A stretch of 64,000 nt of DNA. Origin: Mycobacterium aquaticum. Its GTDB lineage: Bacteria; Actinomycetota; Actinomycetes; Mycobacteriales; Mycobacteriaceae. This document shows positions 44,009 to 52,879 of the stretch, in pieces; the first letter of the stretch is position 1, and each line of letters starts with the position of its first letter. The stretch covers positions 1-64,000 of the forward strand of contig NZ_MVHF01000024.1 of NCBI RefSeq assembly GCF_002086485.1, in the 5' to 3' direction. The position numbers were made by a program, and so were the translations under genes. Under the pieces are notes generated by a model. That model was not told where the DNA came from. It was given only the letters and a program-made list of their open reading frames with translations, and made no database searches.

Positions 44009-45288
44009 CGATCTACCGCGGGACCGTACTGGACACCCCCGAATCGCCGTTCACCGGCGGGGTTCTGCGGGTCGAGGCCGACGCCGGGATCGCGGTGACC
44101 GACGGTGTGATCACCCACCGGGGACCGTTCGCCCAAGTCCGTGCGGCCAACCCGGATGCCGAGGTGGTCGAAATGACCGGCGGCGTGGTGCTGCCCGGTC
44201 TGGTGGACACCCACGTCCACTTCCCCCAAGTGCGGGTGATCGGCGCGCTCGGCATGCCGCTGCTGGACTGGCTGGACCGGTGCGCGCTGCCGGAGGAGGC
44301 CAAGATGGCCGACGCCGACTACGCGCGCACGGTGGCGGCCGAGTTCGTCGACGGGCTGATCCGCGCCGGTACCACGACCGCACTGGTGTTCGGGGCACAC
44401 TTCGCGCCCGCGGTGGACTGCCTGTTCGAGCAGGCCGCAGCGGGAGGGCTGCGGGTCAGCGCCGGGCTGGTGGTCAGCGACCGGCTGCTGCGCCCTGAGC
44501 TGCTGACCACCCCGGAGCAGGCGCACGCGGACGGGTTGGCGCTGGCCGGTCGCTGGCATCGAAAGGACCGACTGCGCTATGCCGTCACGCCCCGGTTCTC
44601 GCTCTCGACCAGTGACGCGATGTTGGAGTCCTGCGCGGAGCTGCTGAGCGACGTCGACGGCGCACTGTTCACCTCGCACGTCAATGAGAACACCGCGGAG
44701 GTCGACACCGTGCGCGGGCTGTTCCCAACATGCGACTCCTACGTGGACACCTACGGCCGCCACCGGTTGCTCGGGCGGCGCAGCGTGCTGGCGCACAACG
44801 TGCACCCTGACGATGCCGAACTGGACCAGTTGGCCGCGGCGGGAGCGAGCGTGGCGCACTGCCCGTCGTCGAACAGTGCATTGGGCAGCGGGCTGTTCCC
44901 GCTGCGCCGGCACGTCGAACGCGGGGTGCGGGTGGCGCTGGGCACCGACGTGGGCGCGGGCACCAGCTTTTCACTGCTGCGCGAGGGCCTCCAGTCCTAC
45001 TTCATGCAGGCCCTGCTCGGGGCGGACGGCCTGCCGCTCACCGCAGCGCACATGCTGTACCTGGCCACCGCGGCTGGAGCAGCCGCGCTCGAGATGGACA
45101 GCGAGATCGGCGATCTGTCGGTGGGCAAACAATTCGACGCGGTGTGGGTCGATCCGGACCCCGGCAGCACCCTGGGCCTGGTGCTGGCGCACGCCGCCGA
45201 TTCTGACGACGCCCTCGCCAAAGTTTTCGCGCTGGCCGGGCCGTCCGACGTGCGTGGGGTCTGGGTCAGCGGCGACCGGCTCCGCTGA
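44005..45288 (+). CDS. guaD: Guanine deaminase
   Basis: A 427-residue zinc amidohydrolase. VLPGLVDTHVHFPQVRVIG is the guanine deaminase signature with the HxH metal ligands, followed by FTSHVNENTAEVDTV, VLAHNVHPDD and GTDVGAGTSFSLLREG, each carrying ligands or catalytic residues. It converts guanine to xanthine and ammonia, feeding the xanthine dehydrogenase encoded upstream. ATG 44005 overlaps the xdhC stop, with GGAGGTGA upstream. It is the last gene of the operon; the next 275 bp hold no convincing gene or terminator hairpin that I could see. Confidence 0.93.
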   Translation: MTIYRGTVLDTPESPFTGGVLRVEADAGIAVTDGVITHRGPFAQVRAANPDAEVVEMTGGVVLPGLVDTHVHFPQVRVIGALGMPLLDWLDRCALPEEAKMADADYARTVAAEFVDGLIRAGTTTALVFGAHFAPAVDCLFEQAAAGGLRVSAGLVVSDRLLRPELLTTPEQAHADGLALAGRWHRKDRLRYAVTPRFSLSTSDAMLESCAELLSDVDGALFTSHVNENTAEVDTVRGLFPTCDSYVDTYGRHRLLGRRSVLAHNVHPDDAELDQLAAAGASVAHCPSSNSALGSGLFPLRRHVERGVRVALGTDVGAGTSFSLLREGLQSYFMQALLGADGLPLTAAHMLYLATAAGAAALEMDSEIGDLSVGKQFDAVWVDPDPGSTLGLVLAHAADSDDALAKVFALAGPSDVRGVWVSGDRLR

Positions 45289-45563
45289 CACCGCACCCAG
45301 CGCCGCCGCGATCTCATCCTCGAACACGGTGACCGCTTTGTGCGACAAGCACGGTCGCTCGACGCATGCGCCTGGCCGCCGACGTGGACGCATCGCTCCA
45401 CCAGGAGTGGCACGAAGTCTCGAATCCGACTCTGCTCGAACTACTTACGGGCGTTCTCTACGGCCTGGGCACCACGGCCACCGTTCGGGGCAGCGCCGAT
45501 CAGCTTGCGCCGTACGGCAAAAATATCCAAGACGCTCGCCGAACAGAGCCGCATGATGGCGTC

Positions 45564-46388
45564 ATGAGTTCTGGACAAGGCGTGGCCGACACCGGGCTGA
45601 TGGTGGCCGCCATCCGCGCCGAGGAATCCCGCCGCGACGACCGACTGTTCACCGATCCGTTCGCCGAGAAGCTCGCCGGTGAATCCGGGCAACGCCTGCT
45701 CGAGGAGGCCATCGCCACCGCAGGCGACAAGAGCACGCTGCAGATCGTGGTGCGTACCCGCTTCTGGGACGAGGCCCTGCTCCGCGCGGTCGCGACGGTG
45801 GATCAGGTGGTGATCCTCGCCGCCGGGATGGACGCCCGGGCCTATCGCCTGCCGTGGCCCGACAACACCACGGTCTACGAACTGGACCAACCTGCGGTGA
45901 TCGCCGCCAAGGCCGAGGCACTGGGCAGTGAGCAGCCGCGCTGCCGCCGCGTCGCCATCGGCATCGACCTGGCCGAGGACTGGCCCGCCGCACTGCAGGC
46001 GGACGGCTTCGATCCCCAGCGCCCGGCGGTCTGGCTGATCGAAGGGCTGCTGCAGTACCTCGACGAGTCCGCGGTGCGCACCCTGTTCGAGCGGATCGAT
46101 GCGGTCTCGGCACCGGGATCGGTGCTGCTGTACGACGTGGTCGGCAAGACCCTGCTGGACAACGTGATGCTGACGGCGGTCCGCGAGCACATGGCGCGCA
46201 ACAGCGCGCCATGGCTGTTCGGCACCGATGAGCCCGGCGAGCTGAGCGAACGGCTGGGCTGGTCGGCCGTCGTCACGGACGTCGCCGAACCCGGCAACCG
46301 CTGGAACCGGTGGTTCGCGCCCGCGGTGCCGCTGGACGTGCCGAACGTACCGCGCGGCTACTTCGTCGAGGCAGCCAAAGGCGCCTGA
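45564..46388 (+). CDS. SAM-dependent methyltransferase (TIGR00027 type)
   Basis: A 274-residue member of the same family as the gene at 31.9 kb, but clearly diverged. QVVILAAGMDARAYRLPW is the SAM loop, TVYELDQPAVIAAK the ribose-binding acidic motif, and VWLIEGLLQYLDE the family signature. The frame is open to 45366, but sequence before ATG 45564 (SSGQGVADTGLMVAAIRA) lacks similarity to the family, so the shorter form is chosen. The substrate is unknown. The end overlaps the convergent VOC gene by 31 bp. Confidence 0.85.
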   Translation: MSSGQGVADTGLMVAAIRAEESRRDDRLFTDPFAEKLAGESGQRLLEEAIATAGDKSTLQIVVRTRFWDEALLRAVATVDQVVILAAGMDARAYRLPWPDNTTVYELDQPAVIAAKAEALGSEQPRCRRVAIGIDLAEDWPAALQADGFDPQRPAVWLIEGLLQYLDESAVRTLFERIDAVSAPGSVLLYDVVGKTLLDNVMLTAVREHMARNSAPWLFGTDEPGELSERLGWSAVVTDVAEPGNRWNRWFAPAVPLDVPNVPRGYFVEAAKGA

Positions 46389-46951
46389 GCCGGCTGGCGG
46401 TCCGCCGCCGTCTTCGGTGGCACGTGGGCGTCTTCGTCGCTGAATTCCTTGGTCCAGCAGGCAAATTCGAGCGTGATGCCGTCCGGGTCGAAGAAGTAGA
46501 ACGAGCGCACGTACACACCCGGATGCACGGTCGGCGAGACCTGCATGGCGCTGGTGTCATGGTTGAGCACCGGGCCCACCCGCACGCCTTTGTCCTTGAG
46601 CTTCTGCCGGTACTCATCGAACTTCTCGGCGGGCACATGCAGCGCCAGGTGGTTCATCGAGCCGGTGGCACTGACGATCTCGCCGATACCGGGGATCGCG
46701 GCAGGCGCCGACACCCCGGGTACGCCGTCAGGCGCGTCACGGAACCAGAAGAACGCGACGCAGTCACCATTGCCCGCGTCGAAGAAGAAGTGCTGCCCCA
46801 TGGCGCCGGGCAGATCCAGCGATTTCACCAGGGGCATGCCCAGCACATTGGTGTAGAAGTCGACGGTCCGTTCCATGTCCGAACACACCAGTGCCACATG
46901 GTTGATGCCGCCGAGCTCGAACTCGGAATTGGGATAGTTGGGCTTGATCAC
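46358..46951 (-). CDS. VOC-family (glyoxalase/dioxygenase-like) protein, Rv0274-like
   Basis: A 197-residue vicinal-oxygen-chelate protein with two beta-alpha-beta-beta-beta modules. Metal ligands appear as His in GGINHVALV, His in SMNHLALHV and Glu in GITLEFACW. Such proteins are dioxygenases, isomerases or lyases on small carbonyl or aromatic compounds. GTG 46951 has GCGGAGGAG upstream; the longer ATG frame would run into the operator. It is divergent from a TetR gene across a 101-bp gap with a 13-bp-arm palindrome, as Rv0274 is from Rv0273c, so it is probably that repressor's target. Confidence 0.85.
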   Translation of the reverse strand: MIKPNYPNSEFELGGINHVALVCSDMERTVDFYTNVLGMPLVKSLDLPGAMGQHFFFDAGNGDCVAFFWFRDAPDGVPGVSAPAAIPGIGEIVSATGSMNHLALHVPAEKFDEYRQKLKDKGVRVGPVLNHDTSAMQVSPTVHPGVYVRSFYFFDPDGITLEFACWTKEFSDEDAHVPPKTAADRQPAQAPLAASTK

Positions 46952-46996
46952 GTCGCGACTCCTCCGCTGCGAACCCGCCGAGCACTGGCGTGGCTC

Positions 46997-47028
46997 CCAA
47001 TCTGAATCTAACATCAGATTCAGATTGG
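46997..47028. promoter_or_regulatory. Strong operator palindrome between VOC and TetR genes
   Basis: CCAATCTGAATCT (46997-47009) and AGATTCAGATTGG (47016-47028) are perfect complements around six bases. The palindrome sits midway in the divergent gap, 45 bp from the VOC start and 24 bp from the TetR start. It is the best operator candidate in the window and should bind the TetR protein encoded next to it. Confidence 0.8.
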
Positions 47029-47052
47029 ATCAACGCTCGAACAAGGAGTCCT

Positions 47053-47682
47053 GTGACCGTCAGCCCCCGTGAGCAACTGCCGACCGCACGCGGCAGGCAG
47101 ACCCAGGCCGCCATCGATGCGGCCGCGCGGGAAGTGATCGCCCGCAAGGGCATTCTGGCCACGACCATCGCCGATATCGCCTCGGAAGCGGGCCGGTCCA
47201 CGGCATCGTTCTACAACTATTACGACTCCAAGGAGGCCATGGTCCGCGAATGGGCTCTGCGCTTCCGCGACGAGGCCCGCGACCGCGCGCGTGCCGGCGC
47301 CAAGCCCGGGTTGTCCGGCTGGGAACGCTCGTACGAAGCCGCGGCCGCCCACTGGCAGACCTACCGGCACCGGCTCGCCGAGATCATCAGCGTGTACCAG
47401 CTCGCCATGGTCAACGAGGATTTCGCCCGGTACTGGGCCGAGATCTGCGAACTGCCCATAGGGTTGATCACCGATATGGTCAAACATGCTCAGCGCCAGG
47501 GCTTCTGCCCGGACGACGATCCACACCTGACCGCCGTCGCACTGGTGTCGACACTCAACCAGTTCTGCTACACGCAGCTATCGGGAGGCAACGCGGCCGA
47601 TGTCGATGACCAGGCCTGCGTGACCACCCTGGCCAACATCTTCTACCGGACCATCTACTACAAGGAGAGCGCGCGTCCATGA
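47053..47682 (+). CDS. TetR-family regulator, Rv0273c-like
   Basis: A 209-residue TetR protein. The DNA-binding domain is TQAAIDAAAREVIARKGILATTIADIASEAGRSTASFYNYYDSKEAM, with the recognition helix at STASFYNYY. GTG 47053 follows AAGGAG. It probably represses both the divergent VOC gene and its own operon through the palindrome at 46997-47028. Its stop overlaps the hydrolase start (ATGA), so regulator and enzymes are co-transcribed. The ligand is unknown; the neighbours suggest an acyl or carbonyl compound. Confidence 0.88.
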   Translation: MTVSPREQLPTARGRQTQAAIDAAAREVIARKGILATTIADIASEAGRSTASFYNYYDSKEAMVREWALRFRDEARDRARAGAKPGLSGWERSYEAAAAHWQTYRHRLAEIISVYQLAMVNEDFARYWAEICELPIGLITDMVKHAQRQGFCPDDDPHLTAVALVSTLNQFCYTQLSGGNAADVDDQACVTTLANIFYRTIYYKESARP

Positions 47683-48821
47683 GCAGAACCTCCGGGGCAT
47701 CGGTGGCTGCGGGTGTGGTCCGTGAGTTCGTCGGACTGGAGTCCCCCACCGCACGTCGCGCCGGCGCAGGCGGACACCCGTGTCAGGGCATCTACTACCG
47801 CGGCGTCGGCCGCAAACCCAAGGTGGCAATGATCGCCACCCACTACCAGATCGACTTCTCCGAGCACTATCTCGCCGATTACATGGCCACCCGAGGCATC
47901 GGCTTCCTCGGGTGGAACACCCGCTTCCGCGGCTTCGAGAGCAGTTTCATGCTCGACCACGCACTGGTGGACATCGGCGTCGGGGTGCGCTGGCTGCGTG
48001 AGGTCCAGGGCATCGAAACCGTGGTGCTGCTCGGCAATTCGGGCGGCGGCTCGCTGATGGCCGCCTACCAGGCCCAGGCAGTCGACCGGCACATCACGCC
48101 GCTCGAGGGCATGCGCCCGGCGGCAGGCGTCGGCGATCTGCCACCGGCCGACGGATACATCGCCAGCGCCGCCCACCCGGGACGCCCCGACGTGCTCACG
48201 GCGTGGATGGACGCGTCGGTGATCGACGAGAACGACGCGGTGGCCAGCGATCCCGCACTGGATCTGTTCGACCAGCGCAACGGCCCACCCTTCGCACCCG
48301 AGTTCGTCGCCCGCTACCGGACCGCCCAGATCGCCCGCAACGACGCCATCACCGACTGGGTCGAGCAGGAACTCGAACACGTCCAGGCCGCCGGATTTTC
48401 GGACCGCCCGTTCACAGTGCTGCGCACGTGGGCCGACCCCAGGATGGTCGACCCGACCATCGAGCCGACGGCACGGCAGGCCAACCTGTGCTACGCCGGG
48501 GTTCCGGTCAAGGCCAACCGCTCGGCGCGGGGCATCGCCGCGGCCACCACGCTGCGGAACTGGCTCGGGATGTGGAGCCTGCGCCACGCCCAGACCAGGG
48601 CCGAACCGCACCTGGCCCGCATCCACTGTCCCGCGTTGGTGATCAACGCCGACCAGGACACGGGGGTTTACCCCTCCGATGCGCAGCGCATCTACGGCGC
48701 GCTCGCAAGCACCGACAAGACGCAGTGCTCGATCAACACCGACCACTACTTCACCACGCCGGGTGCCCGCAGCGAGCAAGCCGACACCATCGCACGCTGG
48801 ATCGGCAAGAGATGGCGGTGA
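47679..48821 (+). CDS. Alpha/beta hydrolase, Rv0272c-like
   Basis: A 380-residue alpha/beta-fold protein. VVLLGNSGGGSLMAAYQ is the nucleophile elbow (Ser in G-N-S-G-G), LVINADQDTGVYP holds the acid and INTDHYFTTPG the His. The oxyanion region MIATHYQIDFSEHYLADYMATRG is close to the N-terminus. It is probably an esterase or a C-C bond hydrolase acting with the dehydrogenases encoded downstream. No signal peptide. It overlaps TetR by four bases at its start and the hydroxyacid dehydrogenase by ten bases at its end. Confidence 0.82.
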   Translation: MSRTSGASVAAGVVREFVGLESPTARRAGAGGHPCQGIYYRGVGRKPKVAMIATHYQIDFSEHYLADYMATRGIGFLGWNTRFRGFESSFMLDHALVDIGVGVRWLREVQGIETVVLLGNSGGGSLMAAYQAQAVDRHITPLEGMRPAAGVGDLPPADGYIASAAHPGRPDVLTAWMDASVIDENDAVASDPALDLFDQRNGPPFAPEFVARYRTAQIARNDAITDWVEQELEHVQAAGFSDRPFTVLRTWADPRMVDPTIEPTARQANLCYAGVPVKANRSARGIAAATTLRNWLGMWSLRHAQTRAEPHLARIHCPALVINADQDTGVYPSDAQRIYGALASTDKTQCSINTDHYFTTPGARSEQADTIARWIGKRWR

Positions 48822-49777
48822 ATCCGGGCCCGATCCGGGTCCTCGCACACTTCGAGCCAGGCGAGAAGGTACTGGATTTCCTTGCGCCCCATCTTGATTG
48901 GCTCGACGTCCGGTTCTGCGCCGAGGACGACGACGCGACGTTCTACCGGGAGCTGCCCGAGGCCGAGGTGCTCTGGCACGTGCTGCGGCCGATCACCGGC
49001 GATGATCTGAACCGCGCTTTGCGGCTGCGACTCGTGCACAAGATGGGCGCCGGGGTGAACACCATCGACGTGGACACCGCCACGCAATTGGGGATCCTGG
49101 TGGCCAACATGCCCGGCGCCAACGCGGCCTCCGTCGCCGAGGGCACGGTACTGCTGATGCTGGCCGCGCTGCGGCGGCTGATCGAACTCGACCAGTACAC
49201 CCGCGAGGGCGACGGCTGGCCGACCGATCCGACCCTGGGTGAGACGGTCCGCGACATCGGCGGCTGCACGGTCGGGCTGATCGGCTACGGCAATGTCGCG
49301 CACCGGGTCGAGCGGATCGTCACGGCCATGGACGCCGATGTATTGCACACCAGCACCCGCAACACCGGCCATCCCCGCTGGCGCAATCTTCCAGAGTTGT
49401 TGTCCACCAGCGACATCGTGTCTCTGCATGTGCCGCTGACCGACGCCACCCGCGGGTTGCTCGACGCCGACGCGCTGGCGTCGATGAAGCCTGGCTCGGT
49501 CATCGTCAACACCGCGCGCGGTCCCATCATCGACGAGACCGCCCTGCTCGAAGCCCTGGGCACCGGACAGATCGCCGCAGCCGGGCTCGACGTGTTCGAA
49601 GTCGAGCCGATTCCGCCAGGGCACCCGTTGCTGGGTTTGGAGAACGTGGTGCTCACGCCACACGTGGCCTGGTACACCGTCGACACCATGCGGCGCTATC
49701 TGAAGGCGGCAGTGGACAACTGCCGGCGCATCCACGATGGACAGCCGTTGGTCAACGTAGTGAACAAGGTGACCTAG
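48812..49777 (+). CDS. D-2-hydroxyacid dehydrogenase family protein
   Basis: A 321-residue NAD(P)-dependent enzyme of the D-isomer 2-hydroxyacid dehydrogenase family. The Rossmann loop is VGLIGYGNVAHRV (Gly158-x-Gly160), and the catalytic set is Arg236 (NTARGPI), Glu263 (DVFEVEP) and His284 (LTPHVAW). It would interconvert a 2-oxo acid and a D-2-hydroxy acid. ATG 48812 overlaps the hydrolase; GTG 48818 is an alternative. In M. tuberculosis I recall Rv0271c and Rv0272c as adjacent, so this gene looks like an insertion into that unit. Confidence 0.88.
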   Translation: MAVNPGPIRVLAHFEPGEKVLDFLAPHLDWLDVRFCAEDDDATFYRELPEAEVLWHVLRPITGDDLNRALRLRLVHKMGAGVNTIDVDTATQLGILVANMPGANAASVAEGTVLLMLAALRRLIELDQYTREGDGWPTDPTLGETVRDIGGCTVGLIGYGNVAHRVERIVTAMDADVLHTSTRNTGHPRWRNLPELLSTSDIVSLHVPLTDATRGLLDADALASMKPGSVIVNTARGPIIDETALLEALGTGQIAAAGLDVFEVEPIPPGHPLLGLENVVLTPHVAWYTVDTMRRYLKAAVDNCRRIHDGQPLVNVVNKVT

Positions 49778-49862
49778 GCCCCGGCGTGGCGCCGATCACC
49801 CCGGCGTACCCTCGAACCCGACCCACCGGTTAATCGGGAAATGCCGCCAACGGAGGAACCGC

Positions 49863-52082
49863 ATGCCCATTGCCATCACGTCTGAGCACACCGACCTCGC
49901 CGATTCGGTCCGATCGTTCGTGGCCCGCGTGGCACCGTCCGAGGTGCTGCACGAGGCGTTGGACGCCGACTGGGTAAACCCGATCCCCAATCCCCCGCCG
50001 TTCTGGAAGGCCGCGGCCGAGCAAGGCCTGCAGGGCGTGCACTTGTCGGAATTCGTTGGTGGACAAGGATTTGGAATCCTCGAGTTGGCCATCGTGCTGG
50101 CCGAGTTCGGCTACGGCGCGGTGCCTGGGCCGTTCGTCTCGTCGGCGATAGCCAGCGCCCTGATCGCAGCGCACGATCCGGTGGCCAACGTGCTGGCCGG
50201 GCTCGCCTCCGGAGACGCGATCGCGGCATACGCCATCGATTCCGGGCTGACCGCGACGCGGCACGGCGACGGACTCGTGATCCGCGGCGAAGTGCGGGCG
50301 GTGCCCGCCGCCGCACAGGCCTCGGTCCTGGTGCTTCCGGTCGCGATCGACTCCGGCGAGGAGTGGGTGGTCCTTGACGCCGACAGGCTGGAGATCGAGC
50401 CGGTCAAGAGCGTCGACCCACTGCGTCCGTTGGCCCACGTGCGGGCCAACGCGGTCGAACTGAGCTCCGACGACGAAGCCACCCGCGTCCTCACGCACCT
50501 CAGCCGGCCACTGGCCCACGCAGTGATATCCACCCTGCTCGCCGCCGAGGCCATCGGTGTGGCGCGCTGGGCCACCGATACCGCCGCGGCGTACGCCAAG
50601 ATCCGTGAGCAGTTCGGCAGGCCGATCGGTCAGTTCCAGGCCATCAAACACAAGTGCGCCGGGATGATCGCCGAGACCGAGCGGGCCACCGCGGCGGTCT
50701 GGGACGCCGCGCGAGCCCTGGACGAGGCGCACGACCTGCGCGAGAACGATTCAGCGGAGGCGCATTTCGAATTCGCCGCAGCCGTCGCTGCCACGCTCGC
50801 CCCTGCCGCGGCACAGCACTGCACGCAAGACTGCATCCAGGTGCATGGTGGCATCGGCTTCACCTGGGAACACGACGCCAACGTCTACTACCGCCGCGCA
50901 CTGGTGCTGGCGGCCTCTTTCGGCCGGGCCGCCGAATACCCCCAGCGCGTGGTCGACACCGCGACCACCACCGGGATGCGCCCCGTCGACATCGACCTCG
51001 ACCCCGATACCGAGAAACTGCGGGCGGAGATCCGCGCGGAAGTCGATGCCCTCAAAGCGATTCCGCGCGAGGAACGCAACATCGCCATCGCCGAGGGCGG
51101 CTGGGTGCAGCCGCATCTGCCCAAGCCATGGGGCCGCGCCGCCGAACCGATCGAACAGATCATCATCGCCCAGGAGTTCTCCGCGGGCCGGGTGAAGCGG
51201 CCACAGATGGGCATCGCCGCCTGGATCATCCCGTCCATCGTGGCGTTCGGCACCGACGAGCAGAAGCAACGGTTCCTGCCGCCCACCTTCCGCGGCGAAA
51301 TAATCTGGTGCCAGCTGTTTTCCGAGCCGGGCGCGGGATCGGACCTGGCGAGCCTGACCACCAAGGCCACCAAGGTCGACGGCGGCTGGCGCATCACCGG
51401 GCAGAAGATCTGGACGACGGGTGCGCAGTACTCGGCGTGGGGCGCGCTGCTGGCCAGAACGAACCCAAGCGCTCCAAAACACCAAGGCATCACCTACTTC
51501 CTGCTCGACATGAAGTCGCCGGGTATCGAGGTCAAGCCGCTGCGCGAGCTGACCGGCAACGCGATGTTCAACACGGTGTTCATCGACGACGTGTTCGTAC
51601 CCGACAGCATGGTGCTGGGCGAGGTGAACCGTGGCTGGGAGGTCAGCCGCAACACCCTCACCAACGAACGGGTGTCGATCGGCAGCAGCGAACCGCCCTT
51701 CTTGGCCAACCTGGACCAGTTCGTGGAGTTTGTGCGAGACGGCCAGTTCGACCAGATCGAGCAGAACCGGGCAGGCCAGTTGATCGCCGAAGGGCACGCG
51801 GCCAAGGTGCTCAACCTCCGTTCGACCCTGCTCACGCTGGCCGGTGGCGACGCGATGCCCGCCGCCGCGATCTCCAAGCTGTTGTCGATGAAAACCGGTC
51901 AGGGCTATGCCGAATTCGCCGTGGCCTCTTTCGGCACCGAGGGTGCGATCGGCACCGGCGAACCCGGCCGGTGGGCCGACTACCTGCTGGCCAGCCGGGC
52001 CACCACCATCTACGGCGGCACCTCGGAGGTGCAGCTCAACATCATCGCCGAACGGTTGCTGGGCCTGCCCCGCGATCCCTAA
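49863..52082 (+). CDS. fadE6: Double acyl-CoA dehydrogenase, FadE6-like
   Basis: A 739-residue protein with two acyl-CoA dehydrogenase domains in tandem. The first (1-~370) ends in CIQVHGGIGFTWEHDANVYYRR; the second (~380-739) has WCQLFSEPGAGSDLASLTT, the FAD/substrate segment, and ends ATTIYGGTSEVQLNIIAERLLGLP. A two-domain chain mimics the alpha2-beta2 FadE pairs used for bulky acyl-CoAs such as steroid side chains. The C-terminal YGGT replaces the YEGT of short/medium-chain enzymes, so the catalytic base must lie elsewhere. Length and neighbours fit Rv0271c. It starts at ATG 49863, 85 bp after the dehydrogenase. Confidence 0.9.
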   Translation: MPIAITSEHTDLADSVRSFVARVAPSEVLHEALDADWVNPIPNPPPFWKAAAEQGLQGVHLSEFVGGQGFGILELAIVLAEFGYGAVPGPFVSSAIASALIAAHDPVANVLAGLASGDAIAAYAIDSGLTATRHGDGLVIRGEVRAVPAAAQASVLVLPVAIDSGEEWVVLDADRLEIEPVKSVDPLRPLAHVRANAVELSSDDEATRVLTHLSRPLAHAVISTLLAAEAIGVARWATDTAAAYAKIREQFGRPIGQFQAIKHKCAGMIAETERATAAVWDAARALDEAHDLRENDSAEAHFEFAAAVAATLAPAAAQHCTQDCIQVHGGIGFTWEHDANVYYRRALVLAASFGRAAEYPQRVVDTATTTGMRPVDIDLDPDTEKLRAEIRAEVDALKAIPREERNIAIAEGGWVQPHLPKPWGRAAEPIEQIIIAQEFSAGRVKRPQMGIAAWIIPSIVAFGTDEQKQRFLPPTFRGEIIWCQLFSEPGAGSDLASLTTKATKVDGGWRITGQKIWTTGAQYSAWGALLARTNPSAPKHQGITYFLLDMKSPGIEVKPLRELTGNAMFNTVFIDDVFVPDSMVLGEVNRGWEVSRNTLTNERVSIGSSEPPFLANLDQFVEFVRDGQFDQIEQNRAGQLIAEGHAAKVLNLRSTLLTLAGGDAMPAAAISKLLSMKTGQGYAEFAVASFGTEGAIGTGEPGRWADYLLASRATTIYGGTSEVQLNIIAERLLGLPRDP

Positions 52083-52091
52083 TCTTTTCCC

Positions 52092-52151
52092 GCGAGCAGT
52101 CGCAGAATCGCACTTTGAGTGCCTCCAGAGTGCGATTCTGTGTCTGCTCGC
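52092..52151. terminator. Stem-loop after fadE6
   Basis: GCGAGCAG-TCG-CAGAATCGCAC (52092-52113) pairs with GTGCGATTCTG-TGT-CTGCTCGC (52130-52151): 19 of 22 positions match with one 3-base internal mismatch and a 16-base loop. It begins 9 bp after the fadE6 stop. The GCGAGCAG end is shared with the palindrome at 53710. Confidence 0.7.
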
Positions 52152-52210
52152 CGGGCATATCCGGTGCTACCGTCGAAATAGGCGGACGTCACAGACGGTT
52201 GGCATTGGTG

Positions 52211-52495
52211 ATGAAGATGTTCAGGCAACGTGTACTGCGCCCGGTGTTCGTGGGCGCCGCAGCGCTGTCGGTTGTGATCGCACCGACGGCGGTGATTCAG
52301 CAGATCTCTCCAGGGCCCACCGAAACTCGTGCCGACCCATGTGTAGACGGCGTCATTCCGTGGAACCCCTACATCGTGAACTGTAACCTACAGCCCAGGA
52401 TGCCGCGGGTGCGCGGCGCGGCTCCCGACGCCGGAGCCATCATCGCGTGCCGCGGCAAGCCGGGATGCCTGTCGTGGTACGTGAACGGGCCGTGA
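52211..52495 (+). CDS. Small secreted protein with conserved cysteines
   Basis: A 94-residue protein with a signal peptide (basic MKMFRQRVLR, then PVFVGAAALSVVIAPTAV, probable cleavage after ETRA near residue 41). The mature part is short and has four cysteines (DPCVDG, VNCNLQ, IACRG, PGCLSW), probably paired in two disulfides. No family is recognised. ATG 52211 is one codon after a GTG. The stop overlaps a possible GTG start of the next gene, so the two small genes are probably co-expressed. Confidence 0.7.
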   Translation: MKMFRQRVLRPVFVGAAALSVVIAPTAVIQQISPGPTETRADPCVDGVIPWNPYIVNCNLQPRMPRVRGAAPDAGAIIACRGKPGCLSWYVNGP

Positions 52496-52500
52496 GAACG

Positions 52501-52812
52501 ATGACCAACGACGTCGAAAAGCGTTGGCACGACCCACAGATGTTCCGGTCGGCCGTCACGTACGTGGTGTGTGTCGTGGCCGTGGCAGGCGTGGCTCTTG
52601 CGTCGTACGCACTCATCGGCGACCACTCGATACTGTCCGCCGTTCTGGTCCCCACTGTGCTGTTCGTCGGCGGTGTGGGCGCATTCGTGCGCACGTATCA
52701 GGTGTGGAAAGCCGGCGGGACGTGGCCCATCTGGCATGGCGCAGGCTGGTTCCTCTTGGCCCTCTCGCTCGTCTGCCTGGCCGTGCCGGGTTCAGCGATA
52801 CTGTCGTCGTAG
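52501..52812 (+). CDS. Small membrane protein of unknown function
   Basis: A 103-residue protein with three hydrophobic helices: AVTYVVCVVAVAGVALASYAL, ILSAVLVPTVLFVGGVGAFV and WFLLALSLVCLAVPGSAIL, joined by short loops (RTYQVWKAGGTWPIWHGA). This layout fits a small integral membrane protein of actinobacteria; no catalytic motif is seen. ATG 52501 could be replaced by GTG 52492, which overlaps the preceding stop (GTGA) and would add three residues. A bidirectional stem-loop follows. Confidence 0.7.
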   Translation: MTNDVEKRWHDPQMFRSAVTYVVCVVAVAGVALASYALIGDHSILSAVLVPTVLFVGGVGAFVRTYQVWKAGGTWPIWHGAGWFLLALSLVCLAVPGSAILSS

Positions 52813-52818
52813 GACAGT

Positions 52819-52879
52819 GCCCAGCGGCCAGTTGTGGCACGCAATCCACGAAAATCCGTGCAACAACTGGCCATTGGGC
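52819..52879. terminator. Bidirectional stem-loop between convergent genes
   Basis: GCCCAGCGGCCAGTTGT (52819-52835) pairs with ACAACTGGCCATTGGGC (52863-52879) at 15 of 17 positions, and an inner GCACG/CGTGC stem (52837-52841, 52857-52861) extends the hairpin. It fills the whole gap between the small membrane gene and the convergent SDR gene. Confidence 0.75.

Noticed and set aside
45289..45563. Upstream extension of the 45.6-kb methyltransferase to 45366, or a separate gene here
   Set aside because: The added 66 residues do not resemble the family N-terminus, and ATG 45564 begins where similarity starts. No other frame shows a motif.
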